Part shown: in pieces, positions 26,855 through 36,994 of the stretch | Layout of the letters: the number at the start of each line of letters is the position of its first letter | Numbering within the stretch: the first letter of the stretch is position 1 | Assembly: GCA_028289405.1 (NCBI GenBank) | Contig: JANQPP010000051.1 | Span: 58,730 to 122,729, forward strand | Direction of reading: 5' to 3' | From: Pirellulales bacterium | GTDB taxonomy: Bacteria; Planctomycetota; Planctomycetia; Pirellulales; JANQPP01 | DNA length: 64,000 bases | Translations under genes and position numbers: made by a program | The notes under the pieces: generated by a model | The model's input: only the letters and a program-made list of their open reading frames with translations | Database searches by the model: none | What the model was told of the DNA's origin: nothing

Positions 26855-29800
26855 ATGTCGCCAACCGTGATGCCTCCGATCGTCGACATTCCACGTTCCT
26901 CCCACGAGTTTCGAAACTTCAGAACGGGCGCAGGGAAAGCTCGCGGCGACGAGCGGTGGCGCCCGCGAATCCGAATCGTGGCGGCTTGGTTCGCGGCGCT
27001 AGTACTGAGTAGCGGGTTGGCTTGGGCGATTTCATGGTACCGACCGCACCGTCCGGTAAATGTGGTTCTGGTGGGAGCTGGCTATCAAGAAAACCTGACC
27101 GTGCCGCACAATTCGTACGGCTGGCAGAGCCTTACGGCTTTCGCCCACATTGGCGACGGGTCAGGCAACACCTCCAGTACGTTCTCCGTGACTTCCGAAC
27201 CACGTCCGTTGCAGAGCGATTTTCGCTGGCAACATGCCCTCCAAGACACCGCTGGCGAAACATTATTGCTGTTTATCTCGGCGCACGGCGGGGCCGACCG
27301 GACAGGGGCGTATTTATTGCCTAACGATTTTGACGGCCAAACGTCACGACGGTTACGCTTGGACGGACTCTTCGACCGATTGGCGGAATTACCCGCTGAC
27401 AAACGTAAGCTGATCTGTTTCGATGTCACGCAGATCGCCAGCAGTTGGCAATTGGGAATCCTTCATAACGACTTCGCGCGAGCCCTGGCGGCTTTTCACG
27501 ATCGCATCGAGTCGATTCCTAATCTGTCCGTGATCTGTGCCAGCGATATCGACCAGCGATCGTGGGTTTGCGAACAGTGGCGGCGGACCGTTTTTTCGCA
27601 TTACTTCCTGGAGGGCCTCGATGGAGGGGTCACGGATATCGATCGGGACGGGCGGATCGATGTGGCTGAAATGCATGAGTGGCTTGAGACCAAAATCTCC
27701 GGCTGGGTGGCCATGCACCGCGGCGCCGCTCAGACCCCAATGTTGTTGCCGCTAGGCGAAGCGGGTCGAGATCGCGCGCGGGGAATCGAACTCGCGGTGT
27801 CCACGAAGCGCAACGCCCAATCACCCAATAACCAGCCGGACACGTTTGCCTCGCCCCGCGAGTTGCACGATGCATGGCAGCGTTACGAAAAACTGCTCGG
27901 AGAATCGCCGCCTGGATTTTCCTTTGCACCGGCATTCTGGCGCGAGTACGTCGATACTTTGTTGCGTTATGAAGAACTGATCCGGGCGGGCGACAAACGT
28001 CATGCGGCTCGCATGCACGAACGACTCGTGGGAATCGAATACCGGATGCAAAGGGAAAAAACACGCTCTACCGCCTCGATGCAGAACTCGCTAAGCATCC
28101 ATGCCGTCACGGATGTAGGCCAGCTACCCCAGCAGGCCGCCATGAAAGTGCTCAACACGCTGTGGAACGCGGAGGACCGTCAACGGTCAAAGATCTGGCA
28201 GGATGCGTCCGAGGCCAATAGCGAACGGTCGGACGATCGCCATCTGCTACGTCTGGCCTTGTTCCAAGCGTTGCTGCAGCGCGTCATCGAAGACCCGGCA
28301 GGGAACCTTGACACGGCGACCAGCATCGTGAAAGCGGTGGCTTCGCCGCTCTACCCGTTGCCATCGGAAATCCATTTGCTGGCCATGCTGCATCAACATC
28401 TCCCCCAGGACGCATTGGATGACGCGTCGGGCCAGCAGGTCAGCAGGGCATTGACACTCCAGCGCCTGGCGGAAAAAGCCGCCGTGGCGCACAAAGCCGG
28501 ATCCGCACGGGGAGCCGAACAGGTGCTCCCCTGGATCGAATCTCATGTGGACGAAGGGGACCAACAGCGTCGCTTGGCGGAAGACCTGCTCTTCGCCGAC
28601 GCGAAGGATCGTGCCAAGGCGGAAACCTACTTCGCCAAAGCGGAACGGGAATATGAACAGGCGCTCGAATTGGCGCAACAGGTCCGGTCGGCAATTGCTG
28701 TACGAGATTCCTTACAAGCAAAGTTGCCTTATTACACGGATTGGCTGACGAACGCGACTCTAGATCCCTATGTTGCCGATGCCCGTCGCCAAGACATCCT
28801 GCAGCAAGGGGAAGAGTTGTGGAGGCAAGCCCATCTGTTAATCAAGATGTTGGAGCAGCCCGACTCTCGCTGGGTTCTTCGCTCGCCCCCACCAACTGCG
28901 GAGAATCCCTCGCCGCGAAGCCTCGTCGACTTGCGCAAATCCGTGAAGTTGGGATTGGACGAGTTAATTGACCAATACCACACGCTGGCCACGTCGATTG
29001 CCACCGGCGACACGCCTCCTCATTGGCATACCGTGCACTCGGCGTTGAAGGTGCCCCATCATGATTGGCGTTCTCGGTTAAAGCTGCTGGCCCGTTCTCG
29101 CCAGATGACACGACGAATGCTGGAAAAACACGAAGACGGGGATTCCGGTGACATGGCTGAAGCCGTCATGCAGCACGACCGTGCCGAATCACGTCTGGCC
29201 GATGCCCATCATCGAGCAATGACCACGGCGCGGTGGCAAGGCCGCATGGCTTTGGCGACTTTGGGACGGCAAGTATTCGCTCAACCCCTATCCGGCGCGG
29301 AAGATACTTATGAGCAATTGCTCCACCGCCTAAACGTGTTCGAGGTGGAGCAGAATTGGTGGAAATCGGTCATTGTCGCCGGTGACGAAATTTTTGCCCG
29401 CTTTGCTAATCTGCCAGAGCAAATCGAAGCATTGTTACGCGAAAGCGACAGCACCGATCCGGACAATTTGCGAGCCGCGCTGGTCACGGCGGACCGACTC
29501 GTCCGGCAGATCGACGGCGCGGAAGCGCGACAGTTGACCACCAAACCGGCGGTTCTCTTCCGGCGGCTGAGGATGCACGACCTGATGGTGTTTCTGGCGC
29601 AACGCACTATTGACGGTCATTGGTTTGATGTGGATCCGAGCAGCGAACCCTATTTTCGACGTGCGGCGTCCGCCTATTTGAACGACGCACAACGCCTGTA
29701 TCCGGAATCCGAGGCCGTCGCCAAATGCCGCGACCGCCTGACCAATAGCGGTGGATTGCGGTTCGACGAGATTCAGCCGCTGCATCTCATGAGCCAAAAA

Positions 29801-31885
29801 CGATTGGTGCTCGATTACCAGATTCAATCCACCAGTGATCAAATACTCCCCACGGGGTTTCCCGTGAGTTGGCTTACTGCGGGGGCGGGATTGGAATTGG
29901 TGGAACCGGTTGCTGGCCAGCGGATCGTACGACGTTTCGATGCTCAAAAGCAGGGAGGCCACGTCACTTTTTCCATCGATTGCCCTCCGTTGGACGCGGC
30001 GGAGCGGAAGTTCCCCTTGGAACAGAGTGTGCAAGAAACGGAATTGGCCGTGCACGGTTTTTTCCGGGGACAATTGATCCAGTCCCATGTGCCTGTCACG
30101 TTGCACCTGCGGCCCGAGATCGTCTCACATCGATATCCGTTACCCGATGCGGCGGTGGTATCGCTTTCCACGACGGACGAAGTTCATCACCGGCTTGGCA
30201 CTGGGACGGGAACCGTGGCGTTGGTCTTGGATTGTTCTGGCAGCATGGGGCCCCCAGAAGATGTCACGGACCCCTTCCAATCCAAGTACGCCGAGGCCGT
30301 GGCGGCTTTGCGGGAAGTCTTGAGCGATATCCCTCGCGGCACGCGGGTCAGCCTCTGGACGTTTGGCCAGGCCTTGGGGCCCGGGCGAACAGCAGCCACG
30401 GCCGAGTCCACGATTTTCCGGGTTCAAGATCCGATAGCTTGGAACCCGGCTGATCCCTCGCAGCTAACTACCCTCATGGAGAAAATCGATCCGCGGCACA
30501 TACGGCCCTGGAACGAATCTCCTATCGTGCGAACCATTCTGGCAGCCAAGGGAGACGTGGAAGACGCACCTGGGTTTCGCACGATCCTGGTGATTACCGA
30601 TGGCATGGACAATCGCTTCGCGAAGGACCGCGTCGCCAATCCTCGGGGAAAGGCCATTTCGGAAGCCCTGACGGAGGCTTTCACGAATTCCGGGATCTCC
30701 CTCAATGTCGTCGGATTCAAGGTCGTGGGAAGTGAAGAGTCCAAAGCCCAGCAGCAGTTTTCCGTGGTCGAACGCCTCTCGCCTCCGGGCCGTTTTTATC
30801 GCGTGACGGAGACGGAATTGTTGGCGGAGACGTTGAACGTGGCTCTGCGCCGCCGCCTTCGGTTCCAAGTCAATGCCTTCGACGCTCAACCCACCTCGGA
30901 AAGCTTGGAACTGGGGTACTCGAGCGGAGGTGATGTTTGGCCTTTGCGTCCATTTTCGCCGGGCGTCTATCAGATCCGTGCCGGCGGTGAGCCGCCAGTC
31001 AATGCCGAAGTCGCATTGCAACGCGGCGATGTGCTGGCGCTAACCCTCGCTCCTGGAAGTCACGGTATGGAAATACATCGTCGCCCTTATGCCACCGAGC
31101 ATTTTCCGCACCGTCCGTTCGCGGAGAGCCACGACTGGAGGGCCACCCTGCTGCAAAATCAGATGGGAGCGAATGGCCAATTTCGTGGCGCGGTTGCCCT
31201 GGAGCGTGCGACGGATAATCGTGCGTCGTTCTTGTCGCTGGCCGCTCCCACGGCGGTCTGGTTCGAAGCCTATCCGGAGAAGGAACTCCCGCGGGGACTA
31301 GCCTGGCGGAGAACCCTCGGTTTTCCGCTGCCGGTCTGGAGCCTTTCCGCGGCGGACTGGCCGGCGCTGCCGGATGCCAGTGGTTTGGCGCCACCCAAAA
31401 TGCGGGTGTGGTGGAGTACGGACGAAATGGTTCCGTATGCGGCCACACTCAAACGCGATGCGGAACGCAGCAGCATTGAAGATCTCCGTGGCGCCGTGAT
31501 GCGGGCTGCGGATGAAACGATATACGTCGAGTCCGTCTCCTGGGAAGAGCATTTCGTGGACACCGGAAACGGCAGGCGCGAAGCCCAGCCTTGCCTCGTG
31601 GTTCGGCTACGACATCCACCTGGACAGACGTATTGGGCCAAGCCTCTGGGCCTCGAGACGGCTGGCGCTGAGCAGAGATTTTACCCGAGCATTGGAAACT
31701 ACACGGGTCTGTTTTGGCCGGTCACCAAGGAAGAAGCGAACCGCCACCTACATGGGATCGCCATCGTGTCGCTCCAGGCATTTCAAAGAGACGCCGAGCG
31801 TCTGAATCACTATTTGGAATTTTCCGATTTGCCCGCGCCCGACCCCAACGACATTCTTCCCACGCCCGTTTATTCGTTCGACTAG
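26855..31885 (+). CDS. Giant membrane-anchored pseudo-caspase with VWA domain
   Basis: About 1,676 residues from ATG 26855; ATG 26804 would add 17 and neither has a clear ribosome site. One membrane helix (IVAAWFAALVLSSGLAWAIS) is followed by a caspase-like domain (about 70-300): the catalytic-His region is FISAHGGADRTGAYLLP (His144), but the strand that should carry the nucleophile reads LICFDVTQIASS, with Thr192 where Cys is expected. The domain ends with the calcium-loop-like DIDRDGRIDVAEMHEWL, common at the end of bacterial caspase domains. A long helical region (about 340-1000) follows. A VWA domain begins near 1120 with an intact metal site (LDCSGS, later ITDGMDN). The gene is followed by a related giant protein after 9 bases. 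Likely a non-proteolytic sensor or scaffold; that is inference. Confidence 0.88.
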   Translation: MSPTVMPPIVDIPRSSHEFRNFRTGAGKARGDERWRPRIRIVAAWFAALVLSSGLAWAISWYRPHRPVNVVLVGAGYQENLTVPHNSYGWQSLTAFAHIGDGSGNTSSTFSVTSEPRPLQSDFRWQHALQDTAGETLLLFISAHGGADRTGAYLLPNDFDGQTSRRLRLDGLFDRLAELPADKRKLICFDVTQIASSWQLGILHNDFARALAAFHDRIESIPNLSVICASDIDQRSWVCEQWRRTVFSHYFLEGLDGGVTDIDRDGRIDVAEMHEWLETKISGWVAMHRGAAQTPMLLPLGEAGRDRARGIELAVSTKRNAQSPNNQPDTFASPRELHDAWQRYEKLLGESPPGFSFAPAFWREYVDTLLRYEELIRAGDKRHAARMHERLVGIEYRMQREKTRSTASMQNSLSIHAVTDVGQLPQQAAMKVLNTLWNAEDRQRSKIWQDASEANSERSDDRHLLRLALFQALLQRVIEDPAGNLDTATSIVKAVASPLYPLPSEIHLLAMLHQHLPQDALDDASGQQVSRALTLQRLAEKAAVAHKAGSARGAEQVLPWIESHVDEGDQQRRLAEDLLFADAKDRAKAETYFAKAEREYEQALELAQQVRSAIAVRDSLQAKLPYYTDWLTNATLDPYVADARRQDILQQGEELWRQAHLLIKMLEQPDSRWVLRSPPPTAENPSPRSLVDLRKSVKLGLDELIDQYHTLATSIATGDTPPHWHTVHSALKVPHHDWRSRLKLLARSRQMTRRMLEKHEDGDSGDMAEAVMQHDRAESRLADAHHRAMTTARWQGRMALATLGRQVFAQPLSGAEDTYEQLLHRLNVFEVEQNWWKSVIVAGDEIFARFANLPEQIEALLRESDSTDPDNLRAALVTADRLVRQIDGAEARQLTTKPAVLFRRLRMHDLMVFLAQRTIDGHWFDVDPSSEPYFRRAASAYLNDAQRLYPESEAVAKCRDRLTNSGGLRFDEIQPLHLMSQKRLVLDYQIQSTSDQILPTGFPVSWLTAGAGLELVEPVAGQRIVRRFDAQKQGGHVTFSIDCPPLDAAERKFPLEQSVQETELAVHGFFRGQLIQSHVPVTLHLRPEIVSHRYPLPDAAVVSLSTTDEVHHRLGTGTGTVALVLDCSGSMGPPEDVTDPFQSKYAEAVAALREVLSDIPRGTRVSLWTFGQALGPGRTAATAESTIFRVQDPIAWNPADPSQLTTLMEKIDPRHIRPWNESPIVRTILAAKGDVEDAPGFRTILVITDGMDNRFAKDRVANPRGKAISEALTEAFTNSGISLNVVGFKVVGSEESKAQQQFSVVERLSPPGRFYRVTETELLAETLNVALRRRLRFQVNAFDAQPTSESLELGYSSGGDVWPLRPFSPGVYQIRAGGEPPVNAEVALQRGDVLALTLAPGSHGMEIHRRPYATEHFPHRPFAESHDWRATLLQNQMGANGQFRGAVALERATDNRASFLSLAAPTAVWFEAYPEKELPRGLAWRRTLGFPLPVWSLSAADWPALPDASGLAPPKMRVWWSTDEMVPYAATLKRDAERSSIEDLRGAVMRAADETIYVESVSWEEHFVDTGNGRREAQPCLVVRLRHPPGQTYWAKPLGLETAGAEQRFYPSIGNYTGLFWPVTKEEANRHLHGIAIVSLQAFQRDAERLNHYLEFSDLPAPDPNDILPTPVYSFD

Positions 31886-31894
31886 TTACGCGCG

Positions 31895-34800
31895 ATGTCT
31901 GCTAAACCCCTGGTTTCCGCCGCACGCCGGCGTGGATTCCATGCGATTTTCGTTCCACTGTTGCAACGCCGCCAGCACCGGTTGCTGACGTTGCTCGTGG
32001 CGGTATCCCTCTTGTTGGGAGTCACGGCCGGACTCGCGGCATTGTTCCGCCAAGCCCCACGGCCCAATTTCGTCTACTTGGAAATTTTGGGGAACCCTGC
32101 CAAGTGGACGTTACGGGAGACTGTCGCCCAGCGGGACGCCTTGGCGCTTCGGGAAGGTGGTTATTTTCCACGCTGGCGTGAATTGCCCGCGGAGATGCCG
32201 ACGCGGCGCATGGTCTTGGAGAAGTTGGCCTCGCTAGGGCAAATCGATGCCACGGAAAGCCTGGTGCTTTACCTGGTCGCGCGGGCCGAAGTCGATGCGA
32301 GTGGCAAACTGGCACTTTTAATCGATGGCAGTGGATCGGACCAAAGCCTACTGATGCGCGATGTACTGTCAACGCTTCGAGACTGTCCGTCAGAACGGAA
32401 ACTTCTCGTGGTCGACTTAGCCCCCGCTCAGACGGAAGCCCTGTGGCCCACCACGCAGGCGGATGTGGTCTTCCAACTTCTCGCGGAATTGAAGCAAGTG
32501 GACGACCCTCAACGACAGGTTTTCTGTGCGTGCCAAGCGGATGAGACACCACTGAATTCGGAGCTTTGGGGACGCAGCGGCCTGGCGTACTTTTTCGAAT
32601 TGGCGGTGGCTGGCGCCGCGGATGGCTGGTTGGATGGCCGATCGGATGGTCGAGTTTCGGTCTCCGAGATGGCTCGATTCGTGCGGACCCGCGTGGCCGA
32701 ATGGGCACAAACCACGCAAGGCAGACCGCAAACTCCTTTTTTGGTGGGCGAGGGGCCTGATTTCGAATTGGGAACCGTCTCCTTTCGACAGAAACGTCAC
32801 AAAGCTCAGGCCACGCCTGCCTTGACCGAACGTGAATATCCCAAGTGGCTGGCCCAGGCGTGGGACGAACGTCAAACGATGTGGAAGCAACACGATCATC
32901 AACTCGCGCCTCGCGTCTTTCGCGAATGGGAACGTGCCCTGTTGCGCGCGGAAGAGCAATGGAGGGGGGGCCGGGACGACGGACATACAAGGCTGAGCCT
33001 ATTTCAAGAATTGGAGCCACTCCGCGGACGCCTGCAGCAAGCCCGCGCGGCAATCCCTCGAGTTCGATCATTTTCGCTCGCGCTATCCCGAGAGAGGAGG
33101 CCGATTCCTGACGAAGATGCCGCTACAAAAGCACTCGAAGAATTCCTGACCGACCTCGAAGGTAAAACACAATCACTGCCCGAGGACAAAGCCGAAGTCA
33201 TGCGGCGATCGTTGATCAAGGGTTTCTTCGATAAGGCGAAGAAAATTTCTTCCGATGCCATCGCGTCGGCGGTCATCGATCAATTGGAAGGCAGCCGGGC
33301 TCTTTCTCCGGGGCATATCGAGTTATTGGATGAGTTGCTCCGCCAGAGACAACCACGCCCGTTGTATGTGGAAACGCTCTTTCTACGACGTTTGGCCGAG
33401 TTGGGACAAGGCCACGCATGGGATGCTGACCAACTGGCTGTCGCATTACGCGCCGTCCATGCGGCCGCCCGCGCCATCCCCGCCGATCGAACATTCGCCT
33501 GGACACAAAGCAATTTGGGGATCGCGGCGCAACACGGCCACAACGGAGAATACTTGTTTTTTCGACCAGGCTACGCGCCGGATGAGCTAGCAGAAGCCTA
33601 CTTTCGCGAGGCGGAGCGGGAGTATGAGCGGGTGACGACGGCCCGGGATTCCATCCGCAGGGCTTACGAAGTGCTAGACGTCGCTTGGCTGCGATTACCC
33701 ACGCTTATGGATCTAAATACGGCCAGTAATTTGAACAGCAAGGTTTGGTTCGAAGCCATTGATGCGGCCGTCGTCCTTTCCGACACGTTGGCCCTGGCAA
33801 ACGGAGATCCCGTTCACGGCACCGGTGATTTGTCGCATGATGTGGGCATGATTCGCGCGCATGCACTACTGCTGGAGCGTCTATTGGAAGAACTCCGGCT
33901 TCCTGTCGGCACGGAGGCGATTGGCCGCTTGGCCCAACGCGCGAGAGAACCGGATGCCCCCGCCGAATTGGCGCCCTTGATTAACGTGACATTGCGATGG
34001 CCGGGATTGTCCGCGGCTTCACGCCAAGAATTGCTAGCGGCTAAACGAGTATTGGACGAGCGACTGCATGCCATATCCCATTCCGCGCGAGGTGCTTCCG
34101 CGGAGCCACCGAACTTGAGGGTGACGTCGGAAGCGGCCTTTTCCTCACCGAAAGCACGCGGGGAATTCATCGCTCGGGTGCATTGCGTGTTGGCTTTGCT
34201 GCGGCTCGGAGGACTAGCGGATCAAATCCCGGCAAAATTGCAAAGCGAACTGGACGAGATTTCGCGTAATCGTTCTACCTCCGAGTTCGAGAGTGTTTGG
34301 CAGCCACAATTAAAAGAGATCGTCAAGGCTAGAATCCGAAATGGGGATGCTTGGTCCAGAGCCCGTTTGGGCGCCATACTTCCGGCCTACCAGATGATTC
34401 CCCAGATCGATGGGCCTGCCGAGAATTCGTATGTCGCGGTACATCGCGCGGTTCTACGCGGTCGATTTCACTGGTTGGCCGAGTACTTCGCCTACCGGGC
34501 GCATGACGATCTGGCCATGTTGCACGCGGAGCTTGCTCGGCGGTACGTGCCGCTGGGAGGTGTTTCCCAGGAGAGTTATTTGCGGTTTGACGCTCCACGG
34601 CAGCTAAGTAGGCCGGCGGATACCGGTGGTCACATCACTGCCGATATTCGCTGGCGGTTCGTTGGTGCTAAAGATGCACAACAGAAAAGCGACACCTTGA
34701 AGGTGTTGCAACCTGAAAGCGATTTCATCATTCGTACGAACGTAGTGAATCGGGATAGCGAGTCGGAACTCGTGCTCAAGCTTTCACAAACTCCAGGAAA

Positions 34801-36529
34801 CGCCAGCCGAAGTGCTGCGGGAAAGGGCGTACTGCTCCAGGTCGAGTCACACGGGCGTACTTGGCACCAGACCCTGCCATTTCAGTCAAACGCTGGTGAT
34901 TCGGGTCTTCTCATTCTGCTATCGACGGGGAAAGAAGCTCCTCGCACGCAGGCGAATAAGTTGCGTTTCCGTCCGACAAGTGAGCCGCAAGCTTTACATC
35001 TTTTTGTGGCCAACGTAACCGAGCAAGCCTCGAATATCGTGATAGAAATCCCGGAAGTGACGAGTGCTCCGGTGACGATTCCGGCTCAAGAGACTCGTCA
35101 AGTCGCCCTGAAACCGCCGGCGCCGAAAGAGGGCGCGGCTCCGCCGGAAATCGGTAATGAACTGACCATCTTGCTCCGCGATGCCGACACCGCGGAACTG
35201 TTGCTGAAAAAGCGATTTCCAATCGAAGTGTTGACGCCTGCACAATATGTGCGGGTTACCGAAAGCCAGTTTCGACCTCGTGGGAATGGCGACAATCGCC
35301 TCGCGATGACCTTACAGGCGGAAAACATGCCGCCAGGCCCCCCTTGCGTGGTCAACCTGGAATTGTCCCCTGAAACCATTCCGGGTTTCCTCGGCGTGAC
35401 CGGAGGCATGTTGCGTGGCGTGCTGCCAGCAGATGGCAGCCCCCTGGCTCTGGCCGCGAGCGGACTGCAATTGCTCGATGGATTCCCCGAGGACTCCGAA
35501 TTTTCTCTCTCCATCGACGGTGTTTCGCGCGCGTTCACGTTTGCCGGAGCACTTCCCCGCCGAGGTGATTTGACGTCGCCGCGCCAGGTTTCCCGCCCGG
35601 CCATCGCGTTGGAAGTCCCTCAATACGCGCTCGCCGGGCCTGGGTTTCAGGCGACCACCCACGTAACCCAAGGGCCTTCGGATTCATCATTGCATCTGAG
35701 AATTGGACGGACGAGTGAGTCCGGTTTCGTGACCGAGCTACAACGGACGTTGCCTGGAACACGGCGAAGCGTCGTGCAAACTGCCGTGGGAAAAACCGGC
35801 GAGCTTGTCTTTCAAATCGGCCTCGAGGACTGGACCTTCGAAGTGGATGCCAGTGGAATTGTCGGCCCACGAATCGTAAAGGTCGATTTGGTCGATTCGC
35901 GGGGACATTCATTGGCGTCGGATAGTCACACGGTGATTTTTGACGACACACCGCCGGAACGCGTGTTCTTCGTGGATCCTCCAGTGGAAGCATTGGTGAA
36001 AAAGCCGATTCCCCTGCGGATCGGAGGCGCGGACGCAGTGTCCGGCGTGAAGCAGGTTTTCGTCTTCAATGGACGTCCCGACGGCGACAAGCTGCCCGAA
36101 GGTGCCAAGGAAGTGCCCGCCGAGAATTCTCCGGAGGGGCAGGAATGGACCGCCATGCTCCCGCCGGCCAAAACCGTGGGAACGATCGAAGTGACGGCCC
36201 GAGTCGTCAACGCCGTCGGTTTGTCCTCATTCTTGACGCGACAAATCAAAATCGTGGACCAGTTGTCCGCCCCCGGTGGCAAAATCGAAGGCACCGTATT
36301 AGAAGGCCCTCGCCCCCAAGCGAAGATGCCGGTGACCTTACTCGACAAAGGCAACACCGTCTTACGCACGGCACTTACCGATGCCAACGGCTCTTTCGTG
36401 TTTGACGGCCTAGCTCCGGGCGACTATGCCGTTGCCGCCCGCAAAGGCGCGTCGGGTCGTCAGGCACGACAACCGGTCACGGTAACCGCCGGAAAGACCG
36501 TGAAGAAAAGCCTGGAATTGTCGCTGTGA
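31895..36529 (+). CDS. Giant membrane-anchored degenerate caspase-like protein
   Basis: A 1,544-residue relative of the gene 9 bases upstream. One membrane helix near residues 30-52 (LLTLLVAVSLLLGVTAGLAA) is followed by a caspase-fold remnant: YLVARAEVDASGKLALLIDG stands where the His-Gly segment should be, VVDLAPAQ where Asp-x-Cys should be, and WLDGRSDGRVSVSEMARFV matches the end-of-domain calcium loop. Both catalytic residues are therefore gone. A helical middle part shares AEREYER and flanking sequence with the first protein. The C-terminus holds Ig-like beta domains (about 1330-1450) and a carboxypeptidase-regulatory-like domain (about 1455-1544: GTVLEGPRPQAKMPVTLLD, FDGLAPGDYAVAARK). 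There is no VWA domain. The two proteins likely act as a pair. Confidence 0.86.
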   Translation: MSAKPLVSAARRRGFHAIFVPLLQRRQHRLLTLLVAVSLLLGVTAGLAALFRQAPRPNFVYLEILGNPAKWTLRETVAQRDALALREGGYFPRWRELPAEMPTRRMVLEKLASLGQIDATESLVLYLVARAEVDASGKLALLIDGSGSDQSLLMRDVLSTLRDCPSERKLLVVDLAPAQTEALWPTTQADVVFQLLAELKQVDDPQRQVFCACQADETPLNSELWGRSGLAYFFELAVAGAADGWLDGRSDGRVSVSEMARFVRTRVAEWAQTTQGRPQTPFLVGEGPDFELGTVSFRQKRHKAQATPALTEREYPKWLAQAWDERQTMWKQHDHQLAPRVFREWERALLRAEEQWRGGRDDGHTRLSLFQELEPLRGRLQQARAAIPRVRSFSLALSRERRPIPDEDAATKALEEFLTDLEGKTQSLPEDKAEVMRRSLIKGFFDKAKKISSDAIASAVIDQLEGSRALSPGHIELLDELLRQRQPRPLYVETLFLRRLAELGQGHAWDADQLAVALRAVHAAARAIPADRTFAWTQSNLGIAAQHGHNGEYLFFRPGYAPDELAEAYFREAEREYERVTTARDSIRRAYEVLDVAWLRLPTLMDLNTASNLNSKVWFEAIDAAVVLSDTLALANGDPVHGTGDLSHDVGMIRAHALLLERLLEELRLPVGTEAIGRLAQRAREPDAPAELAPLINVTLRWPGLSAASRQELLAAKRVLDERLHAISHSARGASAEPPNLRVTSEAAFSSPKARGEFIARVHCVLALLRLGGLADQIPAKLQSELDEISRNRSTSEFESVWQPQLKEIVKARIRNGDAWSRARLGAILPAYQMIPQIDGPAENSYVAVHRAVLRGRFHWLAEYFAYRAHDDLAMLHAELARRYVPLGGVSQESYLRFDAPRQLSRPADTGGHITADIRWRFVGAKDAQQKSDTLKVLQPESDFIIRTNVVNRDSESELVLKLSQTPGNASRSAAGKGVLLQVESHGRTWHQTLPFQSNAGDSGLLILLSTGKEAPRTQANKLRFRPTSEPQALHLFVANVTEQASNIVIEIPEVTSAPVTIPAQETRQVALKPPAPKEGAAPPEIGNELTILLRDADTAELLLKKRFPIEVLTPAQYVRVTESQFRPRGNGDNRLAMTLQAENMPPGPPCVVNLELSPETIPGFLGVTGGMLRGVLPADGSPLALAASGLQLLDGFPEDSEFSLSIDGVSRAFTFAGALPRRGDLTSPRQVSRPAIALEVPQYALAGPGFQATTHVTQGPSDSSLHLRIGRTSESGFVTELQRTLPGTRRSVVQTAVGKTGELVFQIGLEDWTFEVDASGIVGPRIVKVDLVDSRGHSLASDSHTVIFDDTPPERVFFVDPPVEALVKKPIPLRIGGADAVSGVKQVFVFNGRPDGDKLPEGAKEVPAENSPEGQEWTAMLPPAKTVGTIEVTARVVNAVGLSSFLTRQIKIVDQLSAPGGKIEGTVLEGPRPQAKMPVTLLDKGNTVLRTALTDANGSFVFDGLAPGDYAVAARKGASGRQARQPVTVTAGKTVKKSLELSL

Positions 36530-36994
36530 TGTTCACACGGCGATACGCGCGTCTCATTTCATATACGCACGTCATGCCTCGGCGGCTGATGACGTCGGCT
36601 TGAAGGGAAGAATTTTGTCCCTCGACCGACGTGCGTTGACGACACGTCGACTGCAACTATACTCGAACTTGACGTAAGCTCCTTACGCTTCGCGCGGTCA
36701 TTCTTCGAGTTGCAGCATCGCATTGAAATCACCATTTTCGGGAATTCGAGTTCACCTGGGTTACTTCGGCTCACCCAGCGCGCCACGCGAAATCGCGGAG
36801 ACGAAACCGCGTTTGGAATCCCCCGACTTCGGAGCGACGACGTCCGCTGAAGGCGAGGCGAAACGCGGGCACAAATGGACTAGCCGTCTGAGCAGCCGCG
36901 TGCATATCCGATTGGATGCCGAAAACCGAGCATCGCCAGACTGAATCATACGTTCTCTACACGTTGTCTTTCATCGTCGCATGATGGTTTTCCC
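36530..36994. other. Intergenic region with alternative hairpins
   Basis: A stretch of 465 bases after the giant proteins. An open frame at 36723-36944 has no family features and is doubtful. The first 120 bases contain overlapping inverted repeats (see 36592-36649). Confidence 0.4.
36592..36649. repeat. Overlapping inverted repeats, mutually exclusive hairpins
   Basis: ACGTCGG (36592-36598) can pair with CCGACGT (36626-36632), reinforced by an inner AGGGA/TCCCT pair. The same central bases, CGACGTG (36627-36633), can instead pair with CACGTCG (36643-36649). No T-run follows, so this is not a standard terminator. It may be a leader or 3' end structure. Confidence 0.4.

Noticed and set aside
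36723..36944. Possible 73-codon gene
   Set aside because: No ribosome site, no family features; composition does not look coding.
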